Shown one piece after another: positions 44,074-52,790 of a stretch of DNA of 64,000 bases. Under the pieces are notes generated by a model. It had not been told where the DNA came from and did no database searches. It saw only the letters and a list, made by a program, of their open reading frames with translations. Position 1 is the stretch's first letter; each line of letters begins with the position of its first letter. Made by a program: the position numbers and the translations under genes. This DNA comes from Paracoccus benzoatiresistens. Its GTDB lineage: Bacteria > Pseudomonadota > Alphaproteobacteria > Rhodobacterales > Rhodobacteraceae. Location: contig NZ_JAPTYD010000017.1 of NCBI RefSeq assembly GCF_026913015.1, forward strand, positions 1-64,000, read 5' to 3'.

Positions 44074-45435
44074 ATGGCGCAGTCCTATCAGATCCCCGGC
44101 ATCTACAGCCGCCCCCGATCGCGGGCCGAGGGATTTCCGCGCGTGCGGACCGACGTGGCGGGCTTCGTAGGCATCGCCGGACCGCGCCATGTGGGCGAGG
44201 CCTGCGCCGTGGACGACTGGCAGGGCTATGTCGCGACCTTCCGCACCGACGAACGCGGCGGCGCCATCCCGCCCCCGGCTGGCGCGATGCTAGACAAGGC
44301 CGTGCGCGACTATTTCGCTAATGGCGGGCGGCGGCTATGGATCGTGAACGTCGCGCTATCGGTCGATGCGCTGCCCCCGCAGCAGCTTCTGAACCGGATG
44401 CTGGGCATCGACACTCTGGCGGCCTGGCACGGGCTGGAGCTTCTGCTGCGCCAGCCCGAGGTGGCCCTGGTCGCGCTTCCCGACCTTGATGGCGAAGCCG
44501 TGGTCGAGGATGACCGTTACGAGCCGCCGGGCGGCACGGGCGATCCCTGTTTCTGCCGCTGCGACTGCCGCGCGCCGTCAGGCGTGCCCGTGGCGCACCG
44601 CGCCGTCACCGCCACTGGATACAGGCGCGTCATTCCCGAAGACGACATGCTGTGGGCGCAGCAATATGTCCTGGCGCGTCTGGAACGCGAACGCTGGCGC
44701 TGGTTCGCCATCTTCGCCCCGCCCGCCGGCATGACCGTGGCCCGCGTCATCGACTGGCGCGAACGGCTGACCCGGGCCACCGGCGGATCCGACCTTGGGG
44801 CGCTTTACTGGCCCTGGCTGCGCGTGCAGGACAGCCCGGGTGCGCCCGAGGAACTGCGCTCGCCCGTGGGCGCGGTCGCCGGCGTCTTTGCTGCAACCGA
44901 CCTGGCCGAGGGCGCGCATGTCGCCCCCGCGAACCGGACCCTGACGGGAGTTGTCGGGCTGGAAACCACGGTCGGCGACCGCGAGAACGCCCGCGCCTAC
45001 GACGCAGGCATCAACCTGCTGCGCGGCTTCGCGGGACAGGGCACCCTGGTCTGGGGGGCGCGGACGCTGCTGTGGCAGGGTCCGTCCGACGCCGCCGATC
45101 CGCTGTCCTTCATCAACGCCCGCCGCTGCCTTTCGGCCATCGCGCGCACCTGCGAGGTCGTCGGCCAGCCAATGGTGTTCGAACCGAACAGCCCGCTTCT
45201 GCGGATCCGGATGCACCAGCTGATGGTCGATTACCTGCTGCGGGTCTTCGCCTCGGGCGCGCTCAAGGGCGACCTGCCCGAGGAAGGCTTCTTCGTCCAA
45301 GTCAACTCGGTCGAGGAAAGCCCCGAAGGGCATGTTGAATGCACGATCGGCCTGGCCTTGGCCCAGCCGGCCGAGTTCATCGAATTCCGCATTGGCCGCG
45401 ACGGCGGCGTCATCGAAAGGGCGGAGGCTGCCTGA
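44074..45435 (+). CDS. eCIS sheath-like protein 2 (short)
   Basis: 453 residues, a second sheath with N-terminal PGIYSRPRSRAEGFPRVRTDVAGFVG and C-terminal DAGINLLRGFAGQGTLVWGARTL, GDLPEEGFFVQVN, IGLALAQPAEFIEFRIGRD. It lacks the long insertion of sheath 1. Near residue 155 it carries a Cys-rich motif (CFCRCDCRAPSG) not found in ordinary sheaths. AGGGGA precedes the ATG. Probably a baseplate-proximal or distal ring variant. Its stop overlaps the next start by one base. Confidence 0.9.
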   Translation: MAQSYQIPGIYSRPRSRAEGFPRVRTDVAGFVGIAGPRHVGEACAVDDWQGYVATFRTDERGGAIPPPAGAMLDKAVRDYFANGGRRLWIVNVALSVDALPPQQLLNRMLGIDTLAAWHGLELLLRQPEVALVALPDLDGEAVVEDDRYEPPGGTGDPCFCRCDCRAPSGVPVAHRAVTATGYRRVIPEDDMLWAQQYVLARLERERWRWFAIFAPPAGMTVARVIDWRERLTRATGGSDLGALYWPWLRVQDSPGAPEELRSPVGAVAGVFAATDLAEGAHVAPANRTLTGVVGLETTVGDRENARAYDAGINLLRGFAGQGTLVWGARTLLWQGPSDAADPLSFINARRCLSAIARTCEVVGQPMVFEPNSPLLRIRMHQLMVDYLLRVFASGALKGDLPEEGFFVQVNSVEESPEGHVECTIGLALAQPAEFIEFRIGRDGGVIERAEAA

Positions 45436-46130
45436 TGGTCGATTTCCCGCTTTTCCAGCCGGTCCTGAAGATCAACTTCATGGTCACCATGTGGGACACG
45501 CCGGACTCGAACGGCGGCGGCGCCGGCGGCGTCCTGAGCAGCGTGGGTTCGGCGGTCCTTTCGGCCGCGACCCAGTTCGTCGCGGGCGGCTTCAAGTCGA
45601 TCGAGGGGCTGGAAGCCGTCAACACGGTTACGCCCTATTACCAGGGCGGCCAGAACGACACCGAGCTGCGGTTCTTCGAGCGCGCCACCTATTCCAGGAT
45701 CGTGATGAAGCGCGGCGTGACCTTCAACACCGACCTGTGGGACTGGCACCACCAGGTCATCACCGGCAGGCGCAAGACCCGCAAAAGCGGCACCATTATC
45801 CTGATGGACACCCGCAAGCTGTTCGACATTCCCGGCGTCGGCGGCGCCGTACCCGGCATGTTCTTCCCGGTCGCGGGCTGGACCTTCCACAACGCGCTAC
45901 CCGCCAAGCTCAGCGGTCCGGCGCTGGACGCGGCCGACGGGCGCGGGCCGGGCGCGGTCGCGATCGAGACGGCGGAACTGCACGCCGAAAAGATCGAACG
46001 GCTTTCGCTGGCGCTGATCCCCGGCGTGGCCGACCTGAACTCGGTGCTGTCCGGGCTGGTGGGCCTGGCCGGGGGTGCTGCACTGGCGGGCAGCGCGGCG
46101 GGGGCCGCGGCCGCCGTGGGCGGGCTGTAG
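45435..46130 (+). CDS. eCIS tube protein 2 (gp19-like)
   Basis: 231 residues, a longer tube-like protein: a family-like start (FQPVLKINFMVTMW) with a Gly/Ser-rich insertion (about residues 25-50), IVMKRGVTFNTDLWDWHHQV and VAGWTFHNALPAKLSGPALDA. The C-terminus (VSGLVGLAGGAALAGSAAGAAAAVGGL in pieces) is an Ala/Gly-rich tail that could be hydrophobic. Probably an adaptor ring between the main tube and the hub, like Pvc5. Confidence 0.87.
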   Translation: MVDFPLFQPVLKINFMVTMWDTPDSNGGGAGGVLSSVGSAVLSAATQFVAGGFKSIEGLEAVNTVTPYYQGGQNDTELRFFERATYSRIVMKRGVTFNTDLWDWHHQVITGRRKTRKSGTIILMDTRKLFDIPGVGGAVPGMFFPVAGWTFHNALPAKLSGPALDAADGRGPGAVAIETAELHAEKIERLSLALIPGVADLNSVLSGLVGLAGGAALAGSAAGAAAAVGGL

Positions 46131-46139
46131 GGGGGCGTG

Positions 46140-46766
46140 ATGGGACTTGTCATGGCCACCCTCGTCAATGCCTCGGACGCCAAGGACAAGGGCGTGCCGG
46201 TCATGTTCAACCCGACCGACCTGACGGTGACGACGAACATCCTTTACCCCGAAATCTCGGTGCCGGGCCTGCAGATACCGCTTCTGCAATTCGTGCGCGG
46301 CGAATCGAAGACGCTGGAGGTCGAGCTTTTCCTGGACCGCACCAATTCGGGCGAGTCGCTGAAGGACGACCTGAACAAGCTGCGCAAATACGTCGCCATC
46401 GACAGCGACCTGCACGCCCCCCCGGTCTGCACCTTCGCCTGGGGCAAGGAAACCTCGTTCACCGGGGTGATGGTCGAGTTCAAGGAAAAGTTCGGCATCT
46501 TCGACAGCGAGGGCAAGATCCTGCGCGCCCGCGTGACGATCAAGTTGAAGGCCTATGAGGATGCCAACGCCCAGTACAAGCGGATCAACAAGCAGTCGCC
46601 GGATCGCAGCAAGACGCGCGTCACGCGGCAGGGCGACCGTTACGACCTGATCGCGTCCGAGGAATACGGCGACGCCTCGCTGTGGCCGCTGATCGCCAGC
46701 GCCAACAACGACGACCGGCCCCGGCTTCTGGCCCCCGGCACCACGCTTTCGATCCCGGCCCTGTAA
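46140..46766 (+). CDS. LysM-type tube/baseplate adaptor (Pvc7-like)
   Basis: 208 residues (a GTG one codon earlier and a Met four codons on are alternative starts). N-terminal beta domain with VPVMFNPTDLTVTTN, the pattern of Pvc7/gp53-like adaptors; C-terminal LysM-like module (TRQGDRYDLIASEEYGDASLWPLIASANN...LAPGTTLSIPAL). Connects the tube-end ring to the hub. Confidence 0.85.
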   Translation: MGLVMATLVNASDAKDKGVPVMFNPTDLTVTTNILYPEISVPGLQIPLLQFVRGESKTLEVELFLDRTNSGESLKDDLNKLRKYVAIDSDLHAPPVCTFAWGKETSFTGVMVEFKEKFGIFDSEGKILRARVTIKLKAYEDANAQYKRINKQSPDRSKTRVTRQGDRYDLIASEEYGDASLWPLIASANNDDRPRLLAPGTTLSIPAL

Positions 46767-46776
46767 GGAGGATGTG

Positions 46777-46965
46777 ATGGCACAGACACAGGTTGACAGC
46801 ATGGTCACCGAGATCACCTTCGAGCCGGTGGTGATCACCGCCACCCCGCCCGGCCAGCCTGGCGGCGCCGATGACATCGCCCGCCTGCGCGAAATCCTGC
46901 GGCCGCTGATCACCGATCTGCTGGTCGAGGAATACGATACCGTCCGCCGGATCATGGGGGGCTGA
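46777..46965 (+). CDS. Small conserved eCIS protein
   Basis: 62 residues; AAGGAGG upstream of the ATG. Sequence: EITFEPVVITATPPGQP, then a helix (ARLREILRPLITDLLVEEYDTVRRI). Similar small proteins are found between the LysM adaptor and the hub in other eCIS loci. Function unknown. Confidence 0.65.
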   Translation: MAQTQVDSMVTEITFEPVVITATPPGQPGGADDIARLREILRPLITDLLVEEYDTVRRIMGG

Positions 46966-46968
46966 GGG

Positions 46969-48240
46969 ATGGACGGCGATTTCGCCACGCTTCTGGATGG
47001 CAAGCGGCCCGGAACGTCGCTGCACGCGCCGCAGGTGCGCATCGTCACCGACAAGGGCGAACCGCTGACGGTGGACGGCAACCCGATCTCGCCCGACATC
47101 GCCAGTTCAGTCGTGACGCTGCCCGCGTCCGGCACGGCGGTGGTCGATATTGTGCTGAACAACCAGCGCAACGACAAGGCCAACCCGAACCGGCCCGTCG
47201 CCCCGTCCTGGCGCTACAACGCGCTGAAGGAGGTTTCCTTCGGCAAGGTCTTCCGTGTCGATTACCGCTATGGGCAGGATCCTTGGACGCCGATGATCCT
47301 GGCCCGCATCACCGGGGTCGATTTCAGCTTCCCCTCGGCCGCCTGCGCGCAGGTCACGCTGAAGGGCGAGGATTTCTCCTCACTGCTCAAGGTCAAGCCG
47401 CAAGAGCCCATGATCTACATGGAGGATCACGAGACCTTCATTGTCCAGAGCGAGCTGGGCGACGGCGCCCCCGACCTCAAGATGGCGCCCCTGCCGGAAT
47501 CGCCCTTTTCTGAAACGATCTCGCTGACCCGGCCGACCGACAAGACGCGGCTTCAGTTCATCGCCGAACTGGCCGAGCGGATGGATTTTGAGACCTTCGT
47601 GGCCTTCAACGACGACACGCCCATCAGGCAGACCAGGGCGGTCGAACGCCCCGTGGCGTTCCATTTCGAACCGGCCCGTTCGGCGACCCTGGGGTCCGTG
47701 GTGACGCTTGTCTGGGGCCGCGACCTGATCGACTTCAAGCCCGCCTTCAGCGTCTGGGACATTCCGACCGAAGCGACGGCATCGGGCAACGTTCCCCGCG
47801 ACCGCGGCGCGATAGATGAAACAGTCTCCTATGACACCAACCGCGTGCTTGTCGTTAACGACCTGCACAGCGCGCCGGGTGGCAAGGCGCCGGTGGACGC
47901 GGTCAAGGCGCGCAACGAATTCTTTGACGCCCGGCCCGCCGTCAACCCGATCAGCGTCAAGGTCGAGAACCTTGACACCGAACGCGCGCGGCTGGCAGCG
48001 GCAGCGGCGATGCGCAAGGGGATCCGCGCCTTCCTGACGGCCGAGTTCTCGACCCTCGGCCTGACCACGATCCGGCCCGGCATCCATGTCGATCTCAAGG
48101 GTCTTTATGCGCCCTTCGACGGCATCTGGTATGTCACCCAGACCGTCCACACGCTGAACGCCGCCGGATACATCACCAAGACATCGCTGCGCCGTCCCGG
48201 GATGCTTGACCCCGCCGGCTATCCGGGGGGTGCGGCATGA
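46969..48240 (+). CDS. eCIS hub protein (gp27/gpD-like part of Pvc8)
   Basis: 423 residues; phage late-control gpD-like hub. HAPQVRIVTDKGEPL at the start, GEDFSSLLK, TRLQFIAELAERMDFETFV, and GIRAFLTAEFSTLGLTTIRPG near the end, where a VgrG hub would continue into the OB fold. Here that continuation is a separate overlapping gene (ATGA). It forms the trimeric hub at the baseplate centre. Confidence 0.87.
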   Translation: MDGDFATLLDGKRPGTSLHAPQVRIVTDKGEPLTVDGNPISPDIASSVVTLPASGTAVVDIVLNNQRNDKANPNRPVAPSWRYNALKEVSFGKVFRVDYRYGQDPWTPMILARITGVDFSFPSAACAQVTLKGEDFSSLLKVKPQEPMIYMEDHETFIVQSELGDGAPDLKMAPLPESPFSETISLTRPTDKTRLQFIAELAERMDFETFVAFNDDTPIRQTRAVERPVAFHFEPARSATLGSVVTLVWGRDLIDFKPAFSVWDIPTEATASGNVPRDRGAIDETVSYDTNRVLVVNDLHSAPGGKAPVDAVKARNEFFDARPAVNPISVKVENLDTERARLAAAAAMRKGIRAFLTAEFSTLGLTTIRPGIHVDLKGLYAPFDGIWYVTQTVHTLNAAGYITKTSLRRPGMLDPAGYPGGAA

Positions 48241-48788
48241 CCGGGGGACGGCACAGCATTTTTTCGGCGGTTCACGACCATGCCGCGATGCGGACTGGCC
48301 AGATCCGCGGCATCCGCCTGGCCGAGGTCGATGACATCACCGACAAGGGCTATATCCTGAAATGGCTCAGCGGCAATGTCCGGTCGAAAAGCGCGCCGGC
48401 CCGCGCCGCCAGCTTCATGGCGGGCAAGGAACGCGGCGCCTATTTCCCCTTCGAGAAGGGCGACGAGGTCGTCGTGGGCTTTGTCGACAATGACGAGGAT
48501 TACCCCGTGATCCTCGGCGCGCTCTGGTCCTCGCAGGATCCGCCGCCGCCGGATGCGGATACGTCGTCCGAAAACAACACCCGCACCATCGTGTCGCGCG
48601 GGGGGCACGAGCTGACCTTCGACGATACCCGGAACGCGGGCAAGGTGCTGCTGAAGACCAGGGGCGGCATCCAGATCCTGATGGATGACGCAGCGAAAAG
48701 CCTGACCATCAAGCTGGACGACACGAACAGCATCGTCATCGACACCTCGGGCGTGACCGTGAAGGGCGCGGTCATCAACCTCAACTGA
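48237..48788 (+). CDS. eCIS spike base (gpV/gp5-like OB-fold protein)
   Basis: 183 residues. OB-fold of baseplate assembly protein V: TGQIRGIRLAEVDDITDKGYILKW and FEKGDEVVVGFVDNDEDYPVILGALW, followed by a beta-helical end (ILMDDAAKSLTIKLDDTNSIVIDTSGVTVKG). Overlaps the hub gene. Together the two equal one Pvc8/VgrG. Confidence 0.9.
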   Translation: MTGGRHSIFSAVHDHAAMRTGQIRGIRLAEVDDITDKGYILKWLSGNVRSKSAPARAASFMAGKERGAYFPFEKGDEVVVGFVDNDEDYPVILGALWSSQDPPPPDADTSSENNTRTIVSRGGHELTFDDTRNAGKVLLKTRGGIQILMDDAAKSLTIKLDDTNSIVIDTSGVTVKGAVINLN

Positions 48789-48800
48789 CAGGAGCGACGC

Positions 48801-49697
48801 ATGATCATCCAGGCCGCTGATACTGCCCTTCCGCACATGTTCCTGCGCGGTTTCCGCGCGCCGGTCGGGTCCAGGGCTGCGCATGTCCCGGGCGATCCGG
48901 CCGATCCGGCGGACGACAGGACGACGTTCGAGGAAGTCGGCACCTTCGTCGCGCGGTCTAGGCTGTCCTTTGCCGGTGCCGCGCTGGATCCGGGCGAGGT
49001 GGCGACCGAGGACAAGCCCTATGACGGGGCACCGGCCGCCGGGCCGTTCCGCCATGAATCCGACATCCCGGTCTGGAAGCCGGCCCCCGATGTCATCGTG
49101 GTCGATACGATCACCGCGATTGCCGCCGTGGTGAACGATCCCGCCCTCGCGCCGCTGCCGCCCCCGCCCTACAGCGATGCGCTGGCGGCCGATATCGACG
49201 CCGTGCTGGTCGCGGCCCCCTTCGGCACGGTTCAGATCGACCGCGGCGCCGGTTTCGGCCCGGCCCTGCCACTGAACTTCGGCTGGCTGTCGCGCGGCAC
49301 AGCCCCGCGCCTGGCGCTGGCCGGGGACGCCGTGACGAACGATCCCTGGCAGTTGAACAAGTTCAAGGCAGACCAGTTCAAGCTGCCCTCGGGCTATGAC
49401 AACGCCTTCCAGAATGGCCGCCCGCTTGCCGGGCAGCAGGGCTTCGCCCCCGGCGACCGGCTGCGGTTCACCGATACCACCCCGGCCGGACCGGATGTCG
49501 TGACCACCGTCACCATTCCTGCGGCCCCGGTGCTGGCCGTCACGCAGGACGGGGCGCCGCTGGATCCGCCGCTGGCCCTGACGCCGCTGGCCGACACCGT
49601 TGTCATGGACCGGGGCGCGCAGGAATTCCTGATCCTCTGGCGCGCGACCTTCCCCTGGGACGCGCGCTTCGAGACCGCAACGCTGGAGGTAAGCTGA
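48801..49697 (+). CDS. DUF2169-like protein
   Basis: 298 residues. Matches the DUF2169 pattern: PHMFLRGFRAPVG, FEEVGTFVARSRL, IPVWKPAPDVIVV, FGWLSRGTAPRLALAG, WQLNKFKADQFKLPSGYDNAFQNGRP. In type VI secretion DUF2169 proteins act as adaptors for PAAR-linked effectors and are encoded beside DUF4150, as here. Its presence inside an eCIS baseplate operon is unusual. Two bases before the next gene. Confidence 0.78.
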   Translation: MIIQAADTALPHMFLRGFRAPVGSRAAHVPGDPADPADDRTTFEEVGTFVARSRLSFAGAALDPGEVATEDKPYDGAPAAGPFRHESDIPVWKPAPDVIVVDTITAIAAVVNDPALAPLPPPPYSDALAADIDAVLVAAPFGTVQIDRGAGFGPALPLNFGWLSRGTAPRLALAGDAVTNDPWQLNKFKADQFKLPSGYDNAFQNGRPLAGQQGFAPGDRLRFTDTTPAGPDVVTTVTIPAAPVLAVTQDGAPLDPPLALTPLADTVVMDRGAQEFLILWRATFPWDARFETATLEVS

Positions 49698-49698
49698 C

Positions 49699-50088
49699 AT
49701 GGGCAGGCCGATCACCACGACCAAGGGCGGCATCTGCTTCGCCTTCCCGAATGTCTGCATGACGCAGGTCGGACCGGCGACGGTGCCGATCCCCTACCCT
49801 TCCATCGGCCAGCTTGCCGACGCGGGCGGGACGTCGAAGGTCAAGGCGGGCGGCAGCAATGTCGTGCGCAAGGCGGATACGATCGGTTCGACCACTGGGG
49901 ATGCGGCCGGTCAGGCCGGGGTCACGTCCGGGACGGTCGGCGGCAAGGTCGAGTTCGCTTCCTTCTCGGCCACCGTCAAGGCCGAAGGGTCCGAAGTTGT
50001 GCGCATGTTCGACCAGACCAGGCAGAATGACGGAAACGCGGTCGGCGTCGTGCTGGGCGGCTTTCCCAGGGTTCTGGTGGGGGGCTGA
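49699..50088 (+). CDS. DUF4150 PAAR-like spike tip (Pvc10-like role)
   Basis: 129 residues: FPNVCMTQVGPATVPIPYPSIGQ, the DUF4150 signature, then VKAGGSNVVRKADTIGSTTGD. It has the composition of a PAAR-like cone that sharpens the spike. No effector extension is fused to it, so it is a tip only. Confidence 0.85.
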   Translation: MGRPITTTKGGICFAFPNVCMTQVGPATVPIPYPSIGQLADAGGTSKVKAGGSNVVRKADTIGSTTGDAAGQAGVTSGTVGGKVEFASFSATVKAEGSEVVRMFDQTRQNDGNAVGVVLGGFPRVLVGG

Positions 50089-50090
50089 GC

Positions 50091-50510
50091 ATGGCACTGG
50101 CGGATCCCCGGCTGATCGGACCCCGCCCGCATCTGGGCGTCGGCTGGGCCTTCCCGGTCCGTCCCGTTGGCGGCCGCCTGGGCTATGCGCGCTACGAGGA
50201 GGATGTCGAGCAGGCCATCGAGATCATCCTGCGCACCAACCCGGGCGAACGGGTGATGCTGCCCGGTTTCGGCGCCGGGCTGCGCCGGTTCCTGTTCGCG
50301 CCGAACAGCGCTGTCACCCACGGCCGGGTGGAACAGGCGGTGCGCAGCGCGCTGATCGACCAGGAGCCGCGCGTCACCGTCGAGCGGGTGACGGCACTTG
50401 CCGACGACGCCGAGCCGAACCTGATGCGGATCGAGATCGACTATGTCGTCCGGCGCTCCAACGCCTTCTTCAACCTCGTCTATCCCTTTTACCTGACCGA
50501 GGCGGACTGA
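50091..50510 (+). CDS. eCIS baseplate wedge gp25-like (Pvc9-like)
   Basis: 139 residues: GP25/gpW domain with VEQAIEIILRTNPGERVMLPGFGAGLRRFLF and RVEQAVRSALIDQEPRVTVERV. Links the baseplate to the first sheath ring. Three bases before the gpJ-like gene. Confidence 0.92.
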   Translation: MALADPRLIGPRPHLGVGWAFPVRPVGGRLGYARYEEDVEQAIEIILRTNPGERVMLPGFGAGLRRFLFAPNSAVTHGRVEQAVRSALIDQEPRVTVERVTALADDAEPNLMRIEIDYVVRRSNAFFNLVYPFYLTEAD

Positions 50511-50513
50511 GCC

Positions 50514-52790
50514 ATGCCGCTGACCCCTCCCGTCGTCGCCGACCTGACCTTCGCCACGGTCGAGCCGATGCTGCGCGAGCGCATCCCGATCGTCGCGCCG
50601 GAATGGACCGACCACAACCTGTCCGATCCCGGCATCACGCTGATCCAGCTTTTCGCGCATCTGTCCGAACAGCTGGGCTATCGCCTGAACCGGGTGCCCG
50701 AAAAGACCTATGTCGAGTTCCTGCGGCTGGTCGGCGTGACCCTGGCCCCGGCCCGCGCCGCGGAAACCCGCATTGCCTTCACCCTGGCCAAACCCGGCGA
50801 GGCGCAGGGCGTGCTGGTCCCGGCGGGCAGCCGGATCAAGGGCAAGGGCCCGGGCGGCGCAGCCCCGGTCTTCGAGACCGACCGCGACCTGGATGTCCTT
50901 CCCGCGCAACTGGCCGCCCTGGTGACCGCGCGGGACGAGCTTCTGGACATCAACGGCCCCGGCGACAAGGGCCCGACCGACAAGAACGAAGATCCTGTCG
51001 CCTATGTCGATGAACGCTTCTCGTTGGCCTGGGACGGCAAGAAACCCAAGCTGCGGGACATGCCCTTGCAGCCCGTGGGCCTTTTCCTGAGGCCCGAGGA
51101 GGAAACGCATCGCGTGCTGTATCTGGGCCTGGCCTTCAACCAGATCCGGTCCGCCGGTTTCCTGGGCGCGCGGGCCAGTCTGCACCTGCAACTGGACGGC
51201 GACGAGGAAGCCGACCCGGATTCGCAAGTCAAGGCGGGCGAAACTCCCCTCACCATCGCGAACGCCTTTTCCGAAGGGCCGCCGCTGGTCGGCTATGACT
51301 ATTACCGCCCGCCCGCGATCGGCGAGGCGGCGGGAAGATGGCAGCCGCTGATCGTCCTGTCGGACGAGACGGATGGCTGGACCCGTTCAGGCACCATCCG
51401 CCTTGACGTGCCGGAACGGATCGGCCCGGTGCCGGCGGGCGAATGGGCCGATGTCGAACCCGACATGCCCCATCCCCTGGTCGACCAGATCAAGACGCCG
51501 GTCGCGGGCACGCCCGAGGAGGTGCCGGTCAGCGGCTGGATCCGCATCATCTTCGCGCTGCCGCCGAAAATCCGTATCCGCTCGCTGGGCTTCAACACGA
51601 TGACGGCCAGGAACCTGCAGACCGTCGTCGGCGAACGGCTTGGCCGCGGCACCGGGCTTTCGGCGCAGGCGATGACCCTGACGAATCCCAACCTTGCCCC
51701 GCAAAGCCTGCGGCTGGTCAGCCGCGATCCGAACCGATCGCCGGAATACCTGTCCTGGCGGCAGGTGGCCGATTTCGACGATGCCGGGCCGAACGATCCG
51801 GTCTATGTGCTGGATGCCGAGGCCGGGCGTGTCCTTTATGGCGACGGATATGCGGGCAGGCCGCCATTCGCGACCGAGGTCATGGTGGCGGAACGCTATC
51901 GCCACGGCGGGGGGCCGGACGGCAATGTCGATACCGGCGCGGTCGCGCAGCCCGATGCCCTGCCCGCAGCCCTTGACGGCGCCTTCAACGTCACGCCCGC
52001 GCGTGGCGGCCATGCCGCCGAGACCATCGAGGAAGCCAAGCGCCGCGCCCCCGCGGCCTTCCGCCGACGCGGCCGCGCCGTCACCGCCGCGGATTTCCGC
52101 GAGGCGACGCTTGAATCGCCCGGTGTCGATGTCGCCCAGGCCGAGGTCGTGGCTCGGCACCTGCCCTATCCGATCGGCCACCAGATCGGCGGGTTTGACG
52201 CATCAGGCATCGACTTCGAGACCGTAACGCCGGGCGCGCTGACCGTGATCGCCGTTCCCGACCGCCCCGGCCCCTATCCGATGCCGACCGAGGGCGAGCT
52301 GTCCGCCGTCGCCCGCCACCTTGACAGGCTGCGCCTGATCACCACCGAACTGCACGTCACAGGGCCCCAATATCTGCGTCTTTTCGACATGGCGATCACC
52401 GTGCGCGCCATGCCGGGCTATTCCGAAACGGTCCTGCGCGAGGCGATCATGGACCGCCTGCGCAAGGGCTTTCACGTCCTGACCGGCGGCACGGACGGAA
52501 CCGGCTATCCCTTCGGCGCGCCCCTGCATCACGCCGACCTGGTGGCCGAGGTGATGGCGGTGCCGGGCGTGGCGCGGGTCGAAGGGCTGGACGGCCATGC
52601 CGACGGCAATACGCCATCGGGCGCCGCGCGGCCCCTTTCCTGGCGCGTGGAGCGGCGCGAGAAGGTGCGCATCACCAATTGCCCGCGCCCCGATGTCGAA
52701 ACCGACACCGACCGCATCGTGCTGATGCCCGACGAATGTGTCTTCGTCGATCCCGACGGGCTGCTTGTCACCGTGGTGGGGGCGCCATGA
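50514..52790 (+). CDS. eCIS baseplate J-like protein (Pvc11-like)
   Basis: 758 residues. N-terminal DHNLSDPGITLIQLFAHLSEQLGYRLN is the standard opening of Pvc11/putative baseplate assembly proteins. The C-terminal part has gpJ-type AETIEEAKRRAPAAFRRRGRAVTAADF and GYSETVLREAIMDRLRKGFHVL. It forms the baseplate wedge with gp25 and the gpI-like protein. Overlaps the next gene by ATGA. Confidence 0.92.
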   Translation: MPLTPPVVADLTFATVEPMLRERIPIVAPEWTDHNLSDPGITLIQLFAHLSEQLGYRLNRVPEKTYVEFLRLVGVTLAPARAAETRIAFTLAKPGEAQGVLVPAGSRIKGKGPGGAAPVFETDRDLDVLPAQLAALVTARDELLDINGPGDKGPTDKNEDPVAYVDERFSLAWDGKKPKLRDMPLQPVGLFLRPEEETHRVLYLGLAFNQIRSAGFLGARASLHLQLDGDEEADPDSQVKAGETPLTIANAFSEGPPLVGYDYYRPPAIGEAAGRWQPLIVLSDETDGWTRSGTIRLDVPERIGPVPAGEWADVEPDMPHPLVDQIKTPVAGTPEEVPVSGWIRIIFALPPKIRIRSLGFNTMTARNLQTVVGERLGRGTGLSAQAMTLTNPNLAPQSLRLVSRDPNRSPEYLSWRQVADFDDAGPNDPVYVLDAEAGRVLYGDGYAGRPPFATEVMVAERYRHGGGPDGNVDTGAVAQPDALPAALDGAFNVTPARGGHAAETIEEAKRRAPAAFRRRGRAVTAADFREATLESPGVDVAQAEVVARHLPYPIGHQIGGFDASGIDFETVTPGALTVIAVPDRPGPYPMPTEGELSAVARHLDRLRLITTELHVTGPQYLRLFDMAITVRAMPGYSETVLREAIMDRLRKGFHVLTGGTDGTGYPFGAPLHHADLVAEVMAVPGVARVEGLDGHADGNTPSGAARPLSWRVERREKVRITNCPRPDVETDTDRIVLMPDECVFVDPDGLLVTVVGAP

